Positions 52,978 to 61,939 of a stretch of 64,000 nucleotides of DNA are shown piece after piece; the first letter of the stretch is position 1, and the number at the start of each line of letters is the position of its first letter. The translations under genes and the position numbers were made by a program. Below the pieces are notes generated by a model, which did no database searches, had not been told where the DNA came from, and was given only the letters and a program-made list of their open reading frames with translations. This stretch comes from Streptomyces sp. NBC_00557 (GTDB taxonomy: Bacteria; Actinomycetota; Actinomycetes; Streptomycetales; Streptomycetaceae): positions 1,922,001 to 1,986,000 of the forward strand of contig NZ_CP107796.1 of assembly GCF_036345995.1 (NCBI RefSeq), read 5' to 3'.

Positions 52978-54942
52978 TCAGTCGCGCGCGGGCTCGACCG
53001 AGTCCACCTCGGCGGCCGTACGGTCGGCGGCGCTCTCCCCGCTCGGGCGGAGCCGGGAGTGGGGGATGCCGTCGAGCTTGGCGACCAGTCCGGTGACCTG
53101 GCGGGCGATGTCCGGGGCGGTCAGGCCGATCTCGGCGAGGACCTCGGCGCGGGAGGCGTGGTCGAGGAAGCGCGGCGGGATGCCGAAGTCGCGCAGCGGC
53201 ACGTCCACCCCGGCGTCGCGCAGGGCCTGCGCGATCGCGGAGCCGACGCCGCCGACGCGGCTGTTGTCCTCGACGGTGACGACGACCCGGTGCCGCTCGG
53301 CGAGCGGGGCCATGGCCTCGTCGACGGGCTTGACCCAGCGCGGGTCGACGACGGTGGTGGAGATGCCCTGCTTGTCGAGCAGGCCGGCGATCTCCAGGCA
53401 CATCGGGGCGAGGGCGCCCACGGAGACCAGCAGCACGTCCGGCCGGTCGGCGCCGGGCTCGCGCAGCACGTCCATGCCGCCGATCCGGCCCACGGCGGGT
53501 ACGGCGGGGCCGACGGCGCCCTTGGAGAAGCGCACCACGGTCGGCGCGTCGTCGACGGCGACGGCCTCCCGCAGCTGGGCCCGGACCTGCTCGGCGTCGC
53601 GCGGCGCGGCGAGCCTGAGGCCCGGCACGACCTGGAGGATCGACATGTCCCACATGCCGTTGTGGGAGGCGCCGTCGGTGCCGGTGATGCCGGCCCGGTC
53701 CAGCACGAAGGTCACCCCGCACCTGTGCAGGGCGACGTCCATGAGGACCTGGTCGAAGGCGCGGTTGAGGAAGGTGGCGTACACCGCGAAGACCGGGTGC
53801 AGCCCGGCGTACGCGAGGCCGGCGGCGGAGACGGCGCCGTGCTGCTCGGCGATGCCGACGTCGTACACCCGTTCGGGGAACCGCTTGGCGAACTTGTCCA
53901 GGCCGACGGGCTGGAGCATGGCCGCCGTGATGGCGACGACGTCCTCCCGCTCCTCCCCCAGCCTGACCATCTCGTCGCCGAAGACGGACGTCCAGTCGGC
54001 GCCCGAGCTGGCGATCGGCAGGCCGGTGTCCGGGTGGATCTTGCCGACGGCGTGGAACCGGTCGGCCTCGTCCTGCAGGGCGGGCTGGTAGCCGCGGCCC
54101 TTCTCGGTGAGGCAGTGCACGATGACCGGCCCGCCGAACCGCTTGGCGCGCGCCAGCGCCGACTCCAGCGCCTCGATGTCGTGGCCGTCGATCGGGCCGA
54201 CGTACTTCAGGCCCAGGTCCTCGAACATGCCCTGCGGGGCGATGAAGTCCTTGAACCCCTTCTTGGCCCCGTGCAGGGTCTCGTACAGCGGCCTGCCGAC
54301 GACCGGGGTGCGCTCCAGCAGCTCCTTCGTGCGGGCGAGGAACCGCTCGTAGCCGTCGGTGGTCCGCAGGGTGGCCAGGTGGTTGGCGAGACCGCCGATG
54401 GTGGGCGCGTACGACCGCTCGTTGTCGTTGACGACGATGACCAGCGGGCGGTCCTTGGCGTCGGCGATGTTGTTGAGGGCCTCCCAGGCCATGCCGCCGG
54501 TGAGGGCGCCGTCACCGATGACGGCGACGACGCGGCTGTCGCGCTTCTTGAGCTGGTTGGCCTTGGCGATGCCGTCCGCCCAGCCGAGCACCGTGGAGGC
54601 GTGGCTGTTCTCGATGACGTCGTGCTCGGACTCGGCCTGCGAGGGGTAGCCGGACAGGCCGCCCTTCATCTTCAGCCGGGAGAAGTCCTGCCGACCCGTG
54701 AGCAGCTTGTGCACGTAGGACTGGTGGCCGGTGTCCCAGAGCACCTTGTCCTTCGGCGAGTCGAAGACCCGGTGCAGGGCGATGGTCAGCTCCACCACGC
54801 CGAGGTTGGGGCCCAGGTGCCCGCCGGTCTTGGAGACCTCCTGGACGAGGAAGGTCCGGATCTCCTCCGCCAGCTGGTCCAGCTCCTCCAGGCTGAGCCG
54901 GTCCAGATCGCGCGGTCCCCTGATGCGGGTCAGCAGCGGCAC
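52978..54942 (-). CDS. dxs: 1-deoxy-D-xylulose-5-phosphate synthase
   Basis: This 654-residue ThDP enzyme condenses pyruvate and glyceraldehyde-3-phosphate, the first step of the MEP isoprenoid path. Marks are [17 protein letters not shown], the ThDP motif [15 protein letters not shown] through VVNDNERSY, the transketolase core [16 protein letters not shown] and [13 protein letters not shown] 54942 has AAGGAGG 5 bases upstream and gives MPLLTRI; the frame stays open 21 codons beyond but without a ribosome-binding site. No MEP genes are adjacent. Confidence 0.96.
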   Translation of the reverse strand: MPLLTRIRGPRDLDRLSLEELDQLAEEIRTFLVQEVSKTGGHLGPNLGVVELTIALHRVFDSPKDKVLWDTGHQSYVHKLLTGRQDFSRLKMKGGLSGYPSQAESEHDVIENSHASTVLGWADGIAKANQLKKRDSRVVAVIGDGALTGGMAWEALNNIADAKDRPLVIVVNDNERSYAPTIGGLANHLATLRTTDGYERFLARTKELLERTPVVGRPLYETLHGAKKGFKDFIAPQGMFEDLGLKYVGPIDGHDIEALESALARAKRFGGPVIVHCLTEKGRGYQPALQDEADRFHAVGKIHPDTGLPIASSGADWTSVFGDEMVRLGEEREDVVAITAAMLQPVGLDKFAKRFPERVYDVGIAEQHGAVSAAGLAYAGLHPVFAVYATFLNRAFDQVLMDVALHRCGVTFVLDRAGITGTDGASHNGMWDMSILQVVPGLRLAAPRDAEQVRAQLREAVAVDDAPTVVRFSKGAVGPAVPAVGRIGGMDVLREPGADRPDVLLVSVGALAPMCLEIAGLLDKQGISTTVVDPRWVKPVDEAMAPLAERHRVVVTVEDNSRVGGVGSAIAQALRDAGVDVPLRDFGIPPRFLDHASRAEVLAEIGLTAPDIARQVTGLVAKLDGIPHSRLRPSGESAADRTAAEVDSVEPARD

Positions 54943-55078
54943 CCGTGCCTCCTTGCAATAGAGCTGATCGAGCTTTCGCCGGGCTCGCCCGAGTCTAATG
55001 TTCACGCTTTGCCGGACACGACAGTGCCCGGCACGTTTCCCGTGCCGGGCACTGGTCCCGCGTGAGGCGGCCTACGCG

Positions 55079-56389
55079 TTACGCACGCCCGGCCGTCTTC
55101 TGCGTCTTGCGCGTGATGGAGTCGATCACGACCGTGGTGAGCAGGACCGCGGCGGTGATCATGTACTTCACCGGCTCGGCGATGGACTCCAGCTGCAGAC
55201 CGTACTGAATGGAGACGATCACCAGCACACCGAGCAGCGCGTTCCAGGTGCGGCCCCGTCCGCCGAAGAGCGACGTACCGCCGATGACGGCCGCGGCGAT
55301 CGCGTTCATCAGCAGGTCACCGGTACCGGCGCTCTGGTTGGCCGAGGCGATCTTCGACGCCAGGAACAGACCGCCGATCGCCGCGAAGCCGCCGGAGATG
55401 GCGAACACGGAGATCCGCACCGCGGTGACGTTGATACCCGCACGCCGGGAGGCCTCGACGCTGCCGCCGAGCGCGAAGATCTTGCGCCCGTAGGAGGTGC
55501 GCCGCAGCACGAAGTCCGTGGCGATCAGGAAGGCCAGGAAGATCACCGTGGCCAGCGGCAGGCCCTTGTACTGGTTGTACATGTACGCCGCGGCGAAGGA
55601 GACCACGGCCAGCAGCACGGTCCGCAGGATCGTGTCGCTCAGCGGCCGGGAGGGGACGCCCACGGCCTGCCGGCGGCGGTTGGCGAGGAAGGAGGTGAGG
55701 AAGAACACGCCGACCACGACGACGGCGAGTCCGTAGGCGGCGGCCACGTCCGAGAAGTAGTACGTGGTGAGCTTGCCGACCAGACCGTGCGGGTCGAGGT
55801 TGATCGTGCCGTCCGCGCCCAGCACCTTCAGCATGAAGCCGAGCCAGAACAGCAGACCGGCCAGGGTCACGGCGAAGGCGGGGGCGCCGAGCACCGCGAA
55901 GAAGAAGCCGTGCAGCGCGCCGATGGCGATGCCGGCGGCGACGGCGACGAGGACGGCCGCCCACTCGGGCCAGCCCTGGTTGACCGCGAGGACGCCGGCG
56001 AGGGCGCTGGCCGCGCCGCTGACCGAGCCGACCGACAGGTCGATCTCGCCGAGCAGCAGCACGAACACGATGCCGACCGAGATCATGCCCGTGCCGACCA
56101 TCGTGATCGTGATGTCGTTGATGTTCTGCGCGGACAGGAACTCGGAGTTCAGCACCTGGAAGATGACGCAGATGATCGCGAGGCCCAGCACGACCGGGAT
56201 GGAGCCCAGCTCGCCGGCCTTCATCTTGCGCTTGAACTCGTGCCAGTAGCCGAGCAGGCCCTCCTGCTGGACCAGCAGGCGCGGGTCGACCGCGGTGACC
56301 GCGGCGGCCGCGGCCTCGGGGTTCTCGACGACGGGCTCGTCCTGCGCGGCCGTGTTGCCGAGGTTCGCGGAGGTCTTGTCGATGCTCAC
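55079..56389 (-). CDS. xylH: Xylose-type sugar ABC transporter permease XylH
   Basis: This 436-residue permease of the ribose/xylose class has about ten helices and the family stretch LGEIDLSVGSVSGAASALAG in its second half of the N-terminal domain. The C-terminal third contains GGTSLFGGRGRTWNALLG. The N-terminal 50 residues are soluble. GTG 56389 overlaps the stop of xylG by 4 bp. With XylF and XylG it should import D-xylose, as in S. coelicolor. Substrate is inferred from synteny with rok7B7. Confidence 0.92.
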   Translation of the reverse strand: MSIDKTSANLGNTAAQDEPVVENPEAAAAAVTAVDPRLLVQQEGLLGYWHEFKRKMKAGELGSIPVVLGLAIICVIFQVLNSEFLSAQNINDITITMVGTGMISVGIVFVLLLGEIDLSVGSVSGAASALAGVLAVNQGWPEWAAVLVAVAAGIAIGALHGFFFAVLGAPAFAVTLAGLLFWLGFMLKVLGADGTINLDPHGLVGKLTTYYFSDVAAAYGLAVVVVGVFFLTSFLANRRRQAVGVPSRPLSDTILRTVLLAVVSFAAAYMYNQYKGLPLATVIFLAFLIATDFVLRRTSYGRKIFALGGSVEASRRAGINVTAVRISVFAISGGFAAIGGLFLASKIASANQSAGTGDLLMNAIAAAVIGGTSLFGGRGRTWNALLGVLVIVSIQYGLQLESIAEPVKYMITAAVLLTTVVIDSITRKTQKTAGRA

Positions 56390-57177
56390 TTGGAAACCTC
56401 CCCGTTCGCGCCGGAGGTGCGGGCCGCACGGCGGGTCACTGCGTTGTCGGTGGCGCCGGTGATGGCGGAGATGATCTCCTCCTGCGAGGTCGTCTTGACC
56501 TCGAAGACGCCGTTGTTGCGGCCGAGGCGCAGGACGGCGACCTTGTCGGCCACCGCCTTCACGTCCGCCATGTTGTGGCTGATGAGGATGACGGCGTGGC
56601 CGCGCTCGCGCAGGCGCTCCACGAGGTCGAGGACCTGTGCGGTCTGCTCGACGCCGAGGGCGGCGGTGGGCTCGTCGAGGATGACCAGCTTGGGGTCGCC
56701 GAGCATGGAGCGGGCGATGGCCACCGTCTGGCGCTGACCGCCGGAGAGCGAGGCGATCGGGATGCGGACGCTCGGGATGCGGATGGACAGCGTGGTGAGC
56801 AGCTCGCGGGAGCGGCGCTCCATCTCGACCTCGTCCAGCACACCCCACTTCCTCAGCTCACGGCCGAGGAACAGGTTGCCGACGACGTCGATGTTGTCGC
56901 ACAGCGCGAGGTCCTGGTAGACCGTCGCGATGCCCAGTGCCTGGGCGTCGTGGGGCCGGCTGATGGTGACGGGCTTGCCGTCCCACTCGATGACACCCTC
57001 GTCGATCGGGTGCACGCCGGCGATCGTCTTGACCAGCGTGGACTTTCCGGCGCCGTTGTCGCCCACCAGGGCGACCACCTCACCGGCGTGGACCTCAAGC
57101 TCTACGTCGGTGAGCGCCTGGACGGCACCGAATCGCTTGGAGACCCCGCGCAACGCCAGCACGGGCGTAGCGGACAC
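56386..57177 (-). CDS. xylG: Xylose-type sugar ABC transporter ATPase XylG
   Basis: This is a 263-residue single-domain ATPase (rather than the tandem domains of E. coli XylG). Walker A is GDNGAGKSTLV near residue 38, the signature LSGGQRQTVA near 142 and Walker B LVILDEP near 163. GTG 57177 is favoured because GAAGGAG then lies 9 bases upstream; ATG 57186 directly abuts that site. It lies 198 bp after xylF, with a hairpin in the gap that could lower its expression relative to the binding protein. Confidence 0.92.
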   Translation of the reverse strand: MSATPVLALRGVSKRFGAVQALTDVELEVHAGEVVALVGDNGAGKSTLVKTIAGVHPIDEGVIEWDGKPVTISRPHDAQALGIATVYQDLALCDNIDVVGNLFLGRELRKWGVLDEVEMERRSRELLTTLSIRIPSVRIPIASLSGGQRQTVAIARSMLGDPKLVILDEPTAALGVEQTAQVLDLVERLRERGHAVILISHNMADVKAVADKVAVLRLGRNNGVFEVKTTSQEEIISAITGATDNAVTRRAARTSGANGEVSK

Positions 57178-57324
57178 GTGAACCATCTCCTTCGCCGCCT
57201 GACCCGGCGGGAGGTTGTGCAGAAAGATTGGGGGGTGTTCCTTCGGGCGCCCCGCGCCGAGCTTGCGGGGCTGTGTGATGCGCGGGACGCCTTCAGGAGC
57301 CGGGGGCGGTCAGTCGGCTTCCCC

Positions 57325-57350
57325 ACCGGCATTCAAGGACGAATGCCGGT
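57325..57350. terminator. Hairpin between xylF and xylG
   Basis: ACCGGCATTC (57325-57334) and GAATGCCGGT (57341-57350) form a perfect 10-bp stem with a 6-base loop, 24 bp past the xylF stop. Such hairpins often stop or protect transcripts so that the binding protein is made in excess. Confidence 0.75.
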
Positions 57351-57374
57351 TCCGGGGAAGGGACTTGACGCCGC

Positions 57375-58487
57375 TTACTTCAGGCCGAGCTTGTCGCAGG
57401 CCGCCTTGTAGTCGGCGGTGCAGATGTCGGCCGCGGTGTAGACGCCGTCCTTGATGACGGTGTCCTTGATGTTGTCCTTGGTCAGCGCGGTGACCGGGAC
57501 GAGCACCGAGGGGACGTCCTTCTGGGAGTTGCTGGAGACCTTGTCCTTGGCGACGGAGTCCAGCGACTTGCCCTGGGCCAGGTCGACGGCCATCGTGGCG
57601 GCGGCCTCGGCCTCGGGGGCGTACGGCTTGTAGACGCTCATGTACTGGGTGCCGGCGACGATGCGCTGCACACCGGCGAGCTCGGCGTCCTGGCCGGTGA
57701 CCGGGACCTTGATGCCCGCGGCGTTGAGGGCGGTGATGATACCGCCGGCCATGCCGTCGTTGGCCGAGTAGACGCCCGCGATGTTCTTCTTGCCGACCGC
57801 GGAGATCGCCGCCTCCATCTCGGAGTTGGCGTTGTCCGGCGACCACTCCTTGGTGTCGTACTCCTTGGCGATGGTCACCTTGCCGTCGAGGACCTTGTGG
57901 GCGCCCGCCTTGAACTGGGCGGCGTTCGGGTCGGTGACCGAGCCGTTGACCATGACGATCTTCGACTTCTTGTCGGCCTTGCTGCCCAGCGCCTGCAGCA
58001 GGGCCTGGCCCTGGGTCTCGCCGACCTTCTCGTTGTCGAACGAGGTGTAGGCGCTGATCGGGCCCTCGGCGAGGCGGTCGTAGGCGACGACCTTGATGCC
58101 GGCGTCCACGGCCTTCTGGACCGAGTTCTGGATGGCCTTGGCGTCCACCGCGTCCAGGATCAGGACGTCCACCTTGTTGGTGATCATGGTGTCGACCTGC
58201 TGCGCCTGGAGGTTCGCGTCCTGCCGGGCGTTGTTGTACTGGATGGTGGCCTTGCCGTTCGTCAGCTCCTTGATCTTCTTCTCGATCAGCGGGCGGTCGA
58301 ACTTCTCGTAACGCGCGGTCTTGTTCTCCGGAAGCAGGAGACCGACCTTGATGTTGTCGCCCTTCTTCGGCGACGAGGAGGAAGAGCTGCCGCCCTTCGA
58401 CTCCTTGGCACTGCCACAGGCGGCCAGCGAGACCGCCATGGCACCGGCGGCAATGGCAACGGCGGCACGACGCATACGTGCGTTCAC
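57375..58487 (-). CDS. xylF: Xylose-binding lipoprotein XylF
   Basis: This 370-residue lipoprotein (lipobox SLAAC, then a Ser/Lys-rich linker) is a periplasmic-binding-protein-fold sugar binder of the xylose/ribose class, with KVGLLLPENKTARYEKFD, VVAYDRLAEGP and GVYSANDGMAGGIITAL. It delivers the sugar to XylH. GTG 58487 has GGAGG 9 bases upstream. It heads the xylFGH unit, 121 bp after rok7B7 on the same strand. The neighbouring ROK protein is its likely regulator. Confidence 0.94.
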   Translation of the reverse strand: MNARMRRAAVAIAAGAMAVSLAACGSAKESKGGSSSSSSPKKGDNIKVGLLLPENKTARYEKFDRPLIEKKIKELTNGKATIQYNNARQDANLQAQQVDTMITNKVDVLILDAVDAKAIQNSVQKAVDAGIKVVAYDRLAEGPISAYTSFDNEKVGETQGQALLQALGSKADKKSKIVMVNGSVTDPNAAQFKAGAHKVLDGKVTIAKEYDTKEWSPDNANSEMEAAISAVGKKNIAGVYSANDGMAGGIITALNAAGIKVPVTGQDAELAGVQRIVAGTQYMSVYKPYAPEAEAAATMAVDLAQGKSLDSVAKDKVSSNSQKDVPSVLVPVTALTKDNIKDTVIKDGVYTAADICTADYKAACDKLGLK

Positions 58488-58584
58488 TTCAGAAACCTCC
58501 CTGACGAGGCCGCGTCGTTGCGGCCGAGGTGGCTGGAAGTCAACTCGGCCACACGTGCGACGTCAAGAAGTAAATCCTTAACGA

Positions 58585-58602
58585 GATGGCAACGGTGCCA
58601 TC
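58585..58602. promoter_or_regulatory. Inverted repeat upstream of xylF, candidate ROK operator
   Basis: GATGGCA-ACGG-TGCCATC is a perfect 7-bp inverted repeat, flanked by CTTA and TAAG that extend the symmetry. It lies 98 bp upstream of xylF, right after the rok7B7 stop. It may be a repressor site or a terminator stem for rok7B7. Confidence 0.45.
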
Positions 58603-58608
58603 CGTTCT

Positions 58609-59808
58609 CTAAGTGAAGGCGGGGGCCGCCATCGGCAGCGACCCGTCCAAAAGAGTCGAATCGCCCATCTCGCTCAGGGCGAGGGCGAGCGCCCCGAGCA
58701 CCTCCGCACGGCCGCCAAGTGCCCCCGGAAGAACGGACAGTTGGCGCGCCGCACTGGGAATGGCGTAGCGGCCGACGGACTCCCTGATCGGCCCGAGCAC
58801 CAGCTCACCGGCCTCGGCGAGATCACCGCCGAGGACCACGCGGCTCGGGTTCAGCAGATTGCAGAGATTGGCCACCCCGCTGCCGATGTGGCGGCCGACG
58901 TCGGCGATCACCCGGCGGCAGCCCGGATCTCCGTCCCTGGCCAGCCGCACGATGCCTTCCATGGTCAGGTCGGGGCCGTGACTGGGCTGGAGCAGCGGGA
59001 GCACATAGCGCGCGGCCGCGAACGTCTCCAGGCAGCCGCGGTTCCCGCAACGGCAGACCGGGCCGGACTCATCGAGTGTAATATGTCCGATTTCGCCAGC
59101 TGTGCCGCCGGGACCGCGGTAGATCTTCCCGTCGATCACCAGACCGGCGCCGACACCGCTGGCGACCTTGATGTACGCGAGGTCCCGCACGCCCTTCCCG
59201 CTGCCCCAGACCAGCTCGCCGAGGGCGCCCAGGTTGGCGTCGTTGTCCACGTGCACCGGCACGCCGAGCCGCTCGCGCATCTCCTCGGCGGGCTTGGTGC
59301 CGCCCCAGCCGGGCAGGATCGCGGTGGACCCCAGCGTGCCCGACTCCACGTCGATCGGGCCCGGCACGCCGAGCCCCACGCCGGCCACCTTGGACCGGTT
59401 CACGCCGGTCGCCGCGATCAGGCGGCTGACCAGCTCCTCCGCCCGGTCGAAGCCCTGGTCGGCGGAGGCGTCGACGTCGAGCGGCTCGGACTCCTCGGCC
59501 AGCACCTGGTGGGCGAGGTTCCCGATCGCGACGCGCAGATGGGTGTGCCCGAAGTCGACGCCGATCACGATCCCGGCGTCCCCGCTCAAGCTGACGCTGC
59601 GGGCCCGCCGCCCGCCCGCCGACGTGGGCGTGACCTCGACGGTTCCGCCGTCCTTCAGCTCCCGCACGATGTTGGAGACGGTCGCGGCGGACAGACCGGT
59701 CGTCCGCGCGATCTCCGCCTGCGTGAGGGATCCGGCCAGGCGCACGGCCCGTACGACCCGCTCCAGGTTGGCTCGGTGCAGCGACGACTGCGACCCTGGA
59801 GTCTCCAC
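58609..59808 (-). CDS. rok7B7: ROK-family transcriptional regulator Rok7B7
   Basis: This 399-residue protein has an N-terminal winged helix (about residues 10-75, with LTQAEIARTTGLSAATVSNIV) and a ROK sugar-kinase-like domain. The ROK zinc motif is CRCGNRGCLET, GVDFGHTHL is the nucleotide loop remnant and HITLDESG the metal His. Rok7B7 in S. coelicolor controls xylose transport, antibiotic production and carbon catabolite repression. GTG 59808 has AGGAGG 5 bases upstream; TTG 59859 would be too long. It stands between xylFGH and ngcEFG, supporting control of sugar uptake. Confidence 0.93.
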   Translation of the reverse strand: METPGSQSSLHRANLERVVRAVRLAGSLTQAEIARTTGLSAATVSNIVRELKDGGTVEVTPTSAGGRRARSVSLSGDAGIVIGVDFGHTHLRVAIGNLAHQVLAEESEPLDVDASADQGFDRAEELVSRLIAATGVNRSKVAGVGLGVPGPIDVESGTLGSTAILPGWGGTKPAEEMRERLGVPVHVDNDANLGALGELVWGSGKGVRDLAYIKVASGVGAGLVIDGKIYRGPGGTAGEIGHITLDESGPVCRCGNRGCLETFAAARYVLPLLQPSHGPDLTMEGIVRLARDGDPGCRRVIADVGRHIGSGVANLCNLLNPSRVVLGGDLAEAGELVLGPIRESVGRYAIPSAARQLSVLPGALGGRAEVLGALALALSEMGDSTLLDGSLPMAAPAFT

Positions 59809-59996
59809 GACGACCTCCTGAGCGCGGGGCCGCTTCGGCGAGGCCCCGCGTATGTCCAACTAGTGAACTCTAAGCTGAGCCGTTCGGGGTGACTCACGTC
59901 AAGAGGTTGAACCGTTTCCGGGTACCCCGGACACAAGCGAACACGCCGTCCCGGGGGCCGGGACAGCGTGCGCACGATCGGTCGCGCCGCGTGGCG

Positions 59997-60917
59997 CTAC
60001 TTCAGGGTCGCCGAGGTCAGACCCGCCTGCACCTGGCGCTGGAAGGACAGGTAGACGGCCAGCATCGGGATCATCGCAATGGTCACACCCGCGAACAGAA
60101 CCGGCAGGTCGGAGGCGTATCCCTGCTGCTGCTGCAGCTGGATCAGGCCCTGGGTGAGCACATAGCGCTCGGGGTCGGAGCCGCTCTGCGGCTGCATGAG
60201 CACCGTCGGCAGGATGAACTGGTTCCACTGGCCCAGAGTGTTGAAGATCCCCACGCTGATCAGGCCCGGCTTGGCCATCGGCAGCATCACCTGGAAGAAG
60301 GTCCGGGTGTGCGAGGCGCCGTCGAGGATCGCCGCCTCGAAGACCGCCGTGGGCAGGGTCCGGAAGAAGGCGTGCATGAAGAACACCGTGAACGGCATCG
60401 AGTAGGCGATGTAGACCAGGACCAGGCCCTGGTAGGTGTTCAGCATGTCCAGCCGCTTGACCATGAAGAACAGCGGGACGAGGGCCAGGAACACCGGGAA
60501 CATGGCGCCGGCGACGAAGAAGTAGTACAGCAGCCGGTTGCCCCAGAACTGGTAGCGGGCCAGCACGTACGCCGCCATGGAGCCGAAGAGCATGGTCAGC
60601 GGCACCGAGAAGACCAGGACGATCACGGTGTTCAGGAAGTAGTCCCCGATGCCCTTGTTCCAGGCCCGCCGGAAGACGTCGAAGGACCAGTCGTGCGGCC
60701 AGCCGAACGCGGAGCCGCCGATCTGGGCGTCGGTCTTGAAGGAGCTGAGCACCAGCCACAGCAGCGGCAGCACGATCAGCAGCGCCCACACGGCGAGGAA
60801 GCCGTGCGAGAAGACGTTCAGGACCACGCCCTCGCCGTGCCGGTCGCCGGACCGGACGGGCGCCTTGGCCACGGGCCCGCCGGCCGGAGCGGGAGCGGTC
60901 TCCTTGAGTGCACTCAT
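59997..60917 (-). CDS. ngcG: N-acetylglucosamine/chitobiose ABC permease NgcG
   Basis: This 306-residue permease of the CUT1 sugar class has six helices and the coupling loop EAAILDGASHTRTFFQVMLP near residue 210. It pairs with NgcF and the NgcE lipoprotein in import of N-acetylglucosamine or N,N'-diacetylchitobiose, as known from S. olivaceoviridis and S. coelicolor NgcEFG. No ATPase gene is linked, consistent with use of the shared ATPase MsiK. The start codon is ATG 60917, 15 bp after ngcF. Confidence 0.88.
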   Translation of the reverse strand: MSALKETAPAPAGGPVAKAPVRSGDRHGEGVVLNVFSHGFLAVWALLIVLPLLWLVLSSFKTDAQIGGSAFGWPHDWSFDVFRRAWNKGIGDYFLNTVIVLVFSVPLTMLFGSMAAYVLARYQFWGNRLLYYFFVAGAMFPVFLALVPLFFMVKRLDMLNTYQGLVLVYIAYSMPFTVFFMHAFFRTLPTAVFEAAILDGASHTRTFFQVMLPMAKPGLISVGIFNTLGQWNQFILPTVLMQPQSGSDPERYVLTQGLIQLQQQQGYASDLPVLFAGVTIAMIPMLAVYLSFQRQVQAGLTSATLK

Positions 60918-60932
60918 CGTCTCTCCTCCCGC

Positions 60933-61868
60933 TCAGAACTCGATGCGCTCGCGGCGGGTGGCGCGCAGCGTGACGACGGACAGGACCAGGGTGAGCAGCA
61001 GCATGACCACGCCCATGGCGCAGGCGTAGCCGCTCTTGCCGTAGTACAGGAAGTTGCGCATCATCACGGTCGACATCACATCGCTGTGATGGTCGGGGCC
61101 GCCGCCGTACGCGCCCATGTTCTGGGTCATGGAGGACACCAGGACGAACATGTCCATGGCGACGATGCCGAGGTAGACCCAGGCGGTCTGCACGGTGTCC
61201 CACAGCAGCGGCAGGGTGATGCGGAAGAAGGACTGGTTGCGGCTGGCGCCGTCGATCAGGGCGGCCTCGTAGATGTCCTTCGGGACGGACTGCATGGCGG
61301 CGGAGAACAGCACCAGGTAGAAGCCCACGCCCTGCCAGATGACGGCGACCATGAGCGCCCAGAGCACCAGGTGCGGCTCGTTCAGCCATTCCACCGGGTT
61401 GTCGGCGTCGACCAGGCTGGCCTTGATCAGGACGCCGTTGAGCAGACCGCCGCCGTCACTGCGGTACACCGCGTTGAACAGCACGGCGAGGATCGCCAGC
61501 GAGAGCACCTGCGGGAAGAAGTAGACGATCTTGTAGAACTTCGCCCCCGCGACGCCCTGCACCCCGCCGGCCCTGCCGCGCCCGCCCGCGTTCAGCATGA
61601 AGGCGAAGAACAGGGCGAGCAGAATGGTGATGACCGGGATGAAGATCAGGAACTGGATGTTGTGCCAGATCGCCTCGAGGAACACGTCGTCCTGGAACAG
61701 CGCCTTGTAGTTGTCCAGACCGACGAAGCCGAAGGTCTGGGACTGGCCCTTCCAGTCGGTCAGTGAATAGCCGAACGTCTGGATGTACGGCCAGATCACG
61801 AAGATCAGATAAAGCGCCACGGGAACGAGGAGAAACCCCGCGACGAACCGGTACTGCCCTTTGCGCAT
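60933..61868 (-). CDS. ngcF: N-acetylglucosamine/chitobiose ABC permease NgcF
   Basis: This 311-residue partner permease has six helices and the coupling loop YEAALIDGASRNQSFFRITLP near residue 204. ATG 61868 is favoured, with GGCAGGA about 5 bases upstream; the frame runs on upstream only as a shadow. It lies 71 bp after ngcE and 15 bp before ngcG, forming one unit. The family assignment is firm and the sugar is from synteny. Confidence 0.88.
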   Translation of the reverse strand: MRKGQYRFVAGFLLVPVALYLIFVIWPYIQTFGYSLTDWKGQSQTFGFVGLDNYKALFQDDVFLEAIWHNIQFLIFIPVITILLALFFAFMLNAGGRGRAGGVQGVAGAKFYKIVYFFPQVLSLAILAVLFNAVYRSDGGGLLNGVLIKASLVDADNPVEWLNEPHLVLWALMVAVIWQGVGFYLVLFSAAMQSVPKDIYEAALIDGASRNQSFFRITLPLLWDTVQTAWVYLGIVAMDMFVLVSSMTQNMGAYGGGPDHHSDVMSTVMMRNFLYYGKSGYACAMGVVMLLLTLVLSVVTLRATRRERIEF

Positions 61869-61939
61869 GGCGTTCCTGCCCCTGATGTTCCGGGCCGGGA
61901 ATCGTAACGGTTCCCGGCCCCGAATCCGGTCGTTCGAAC

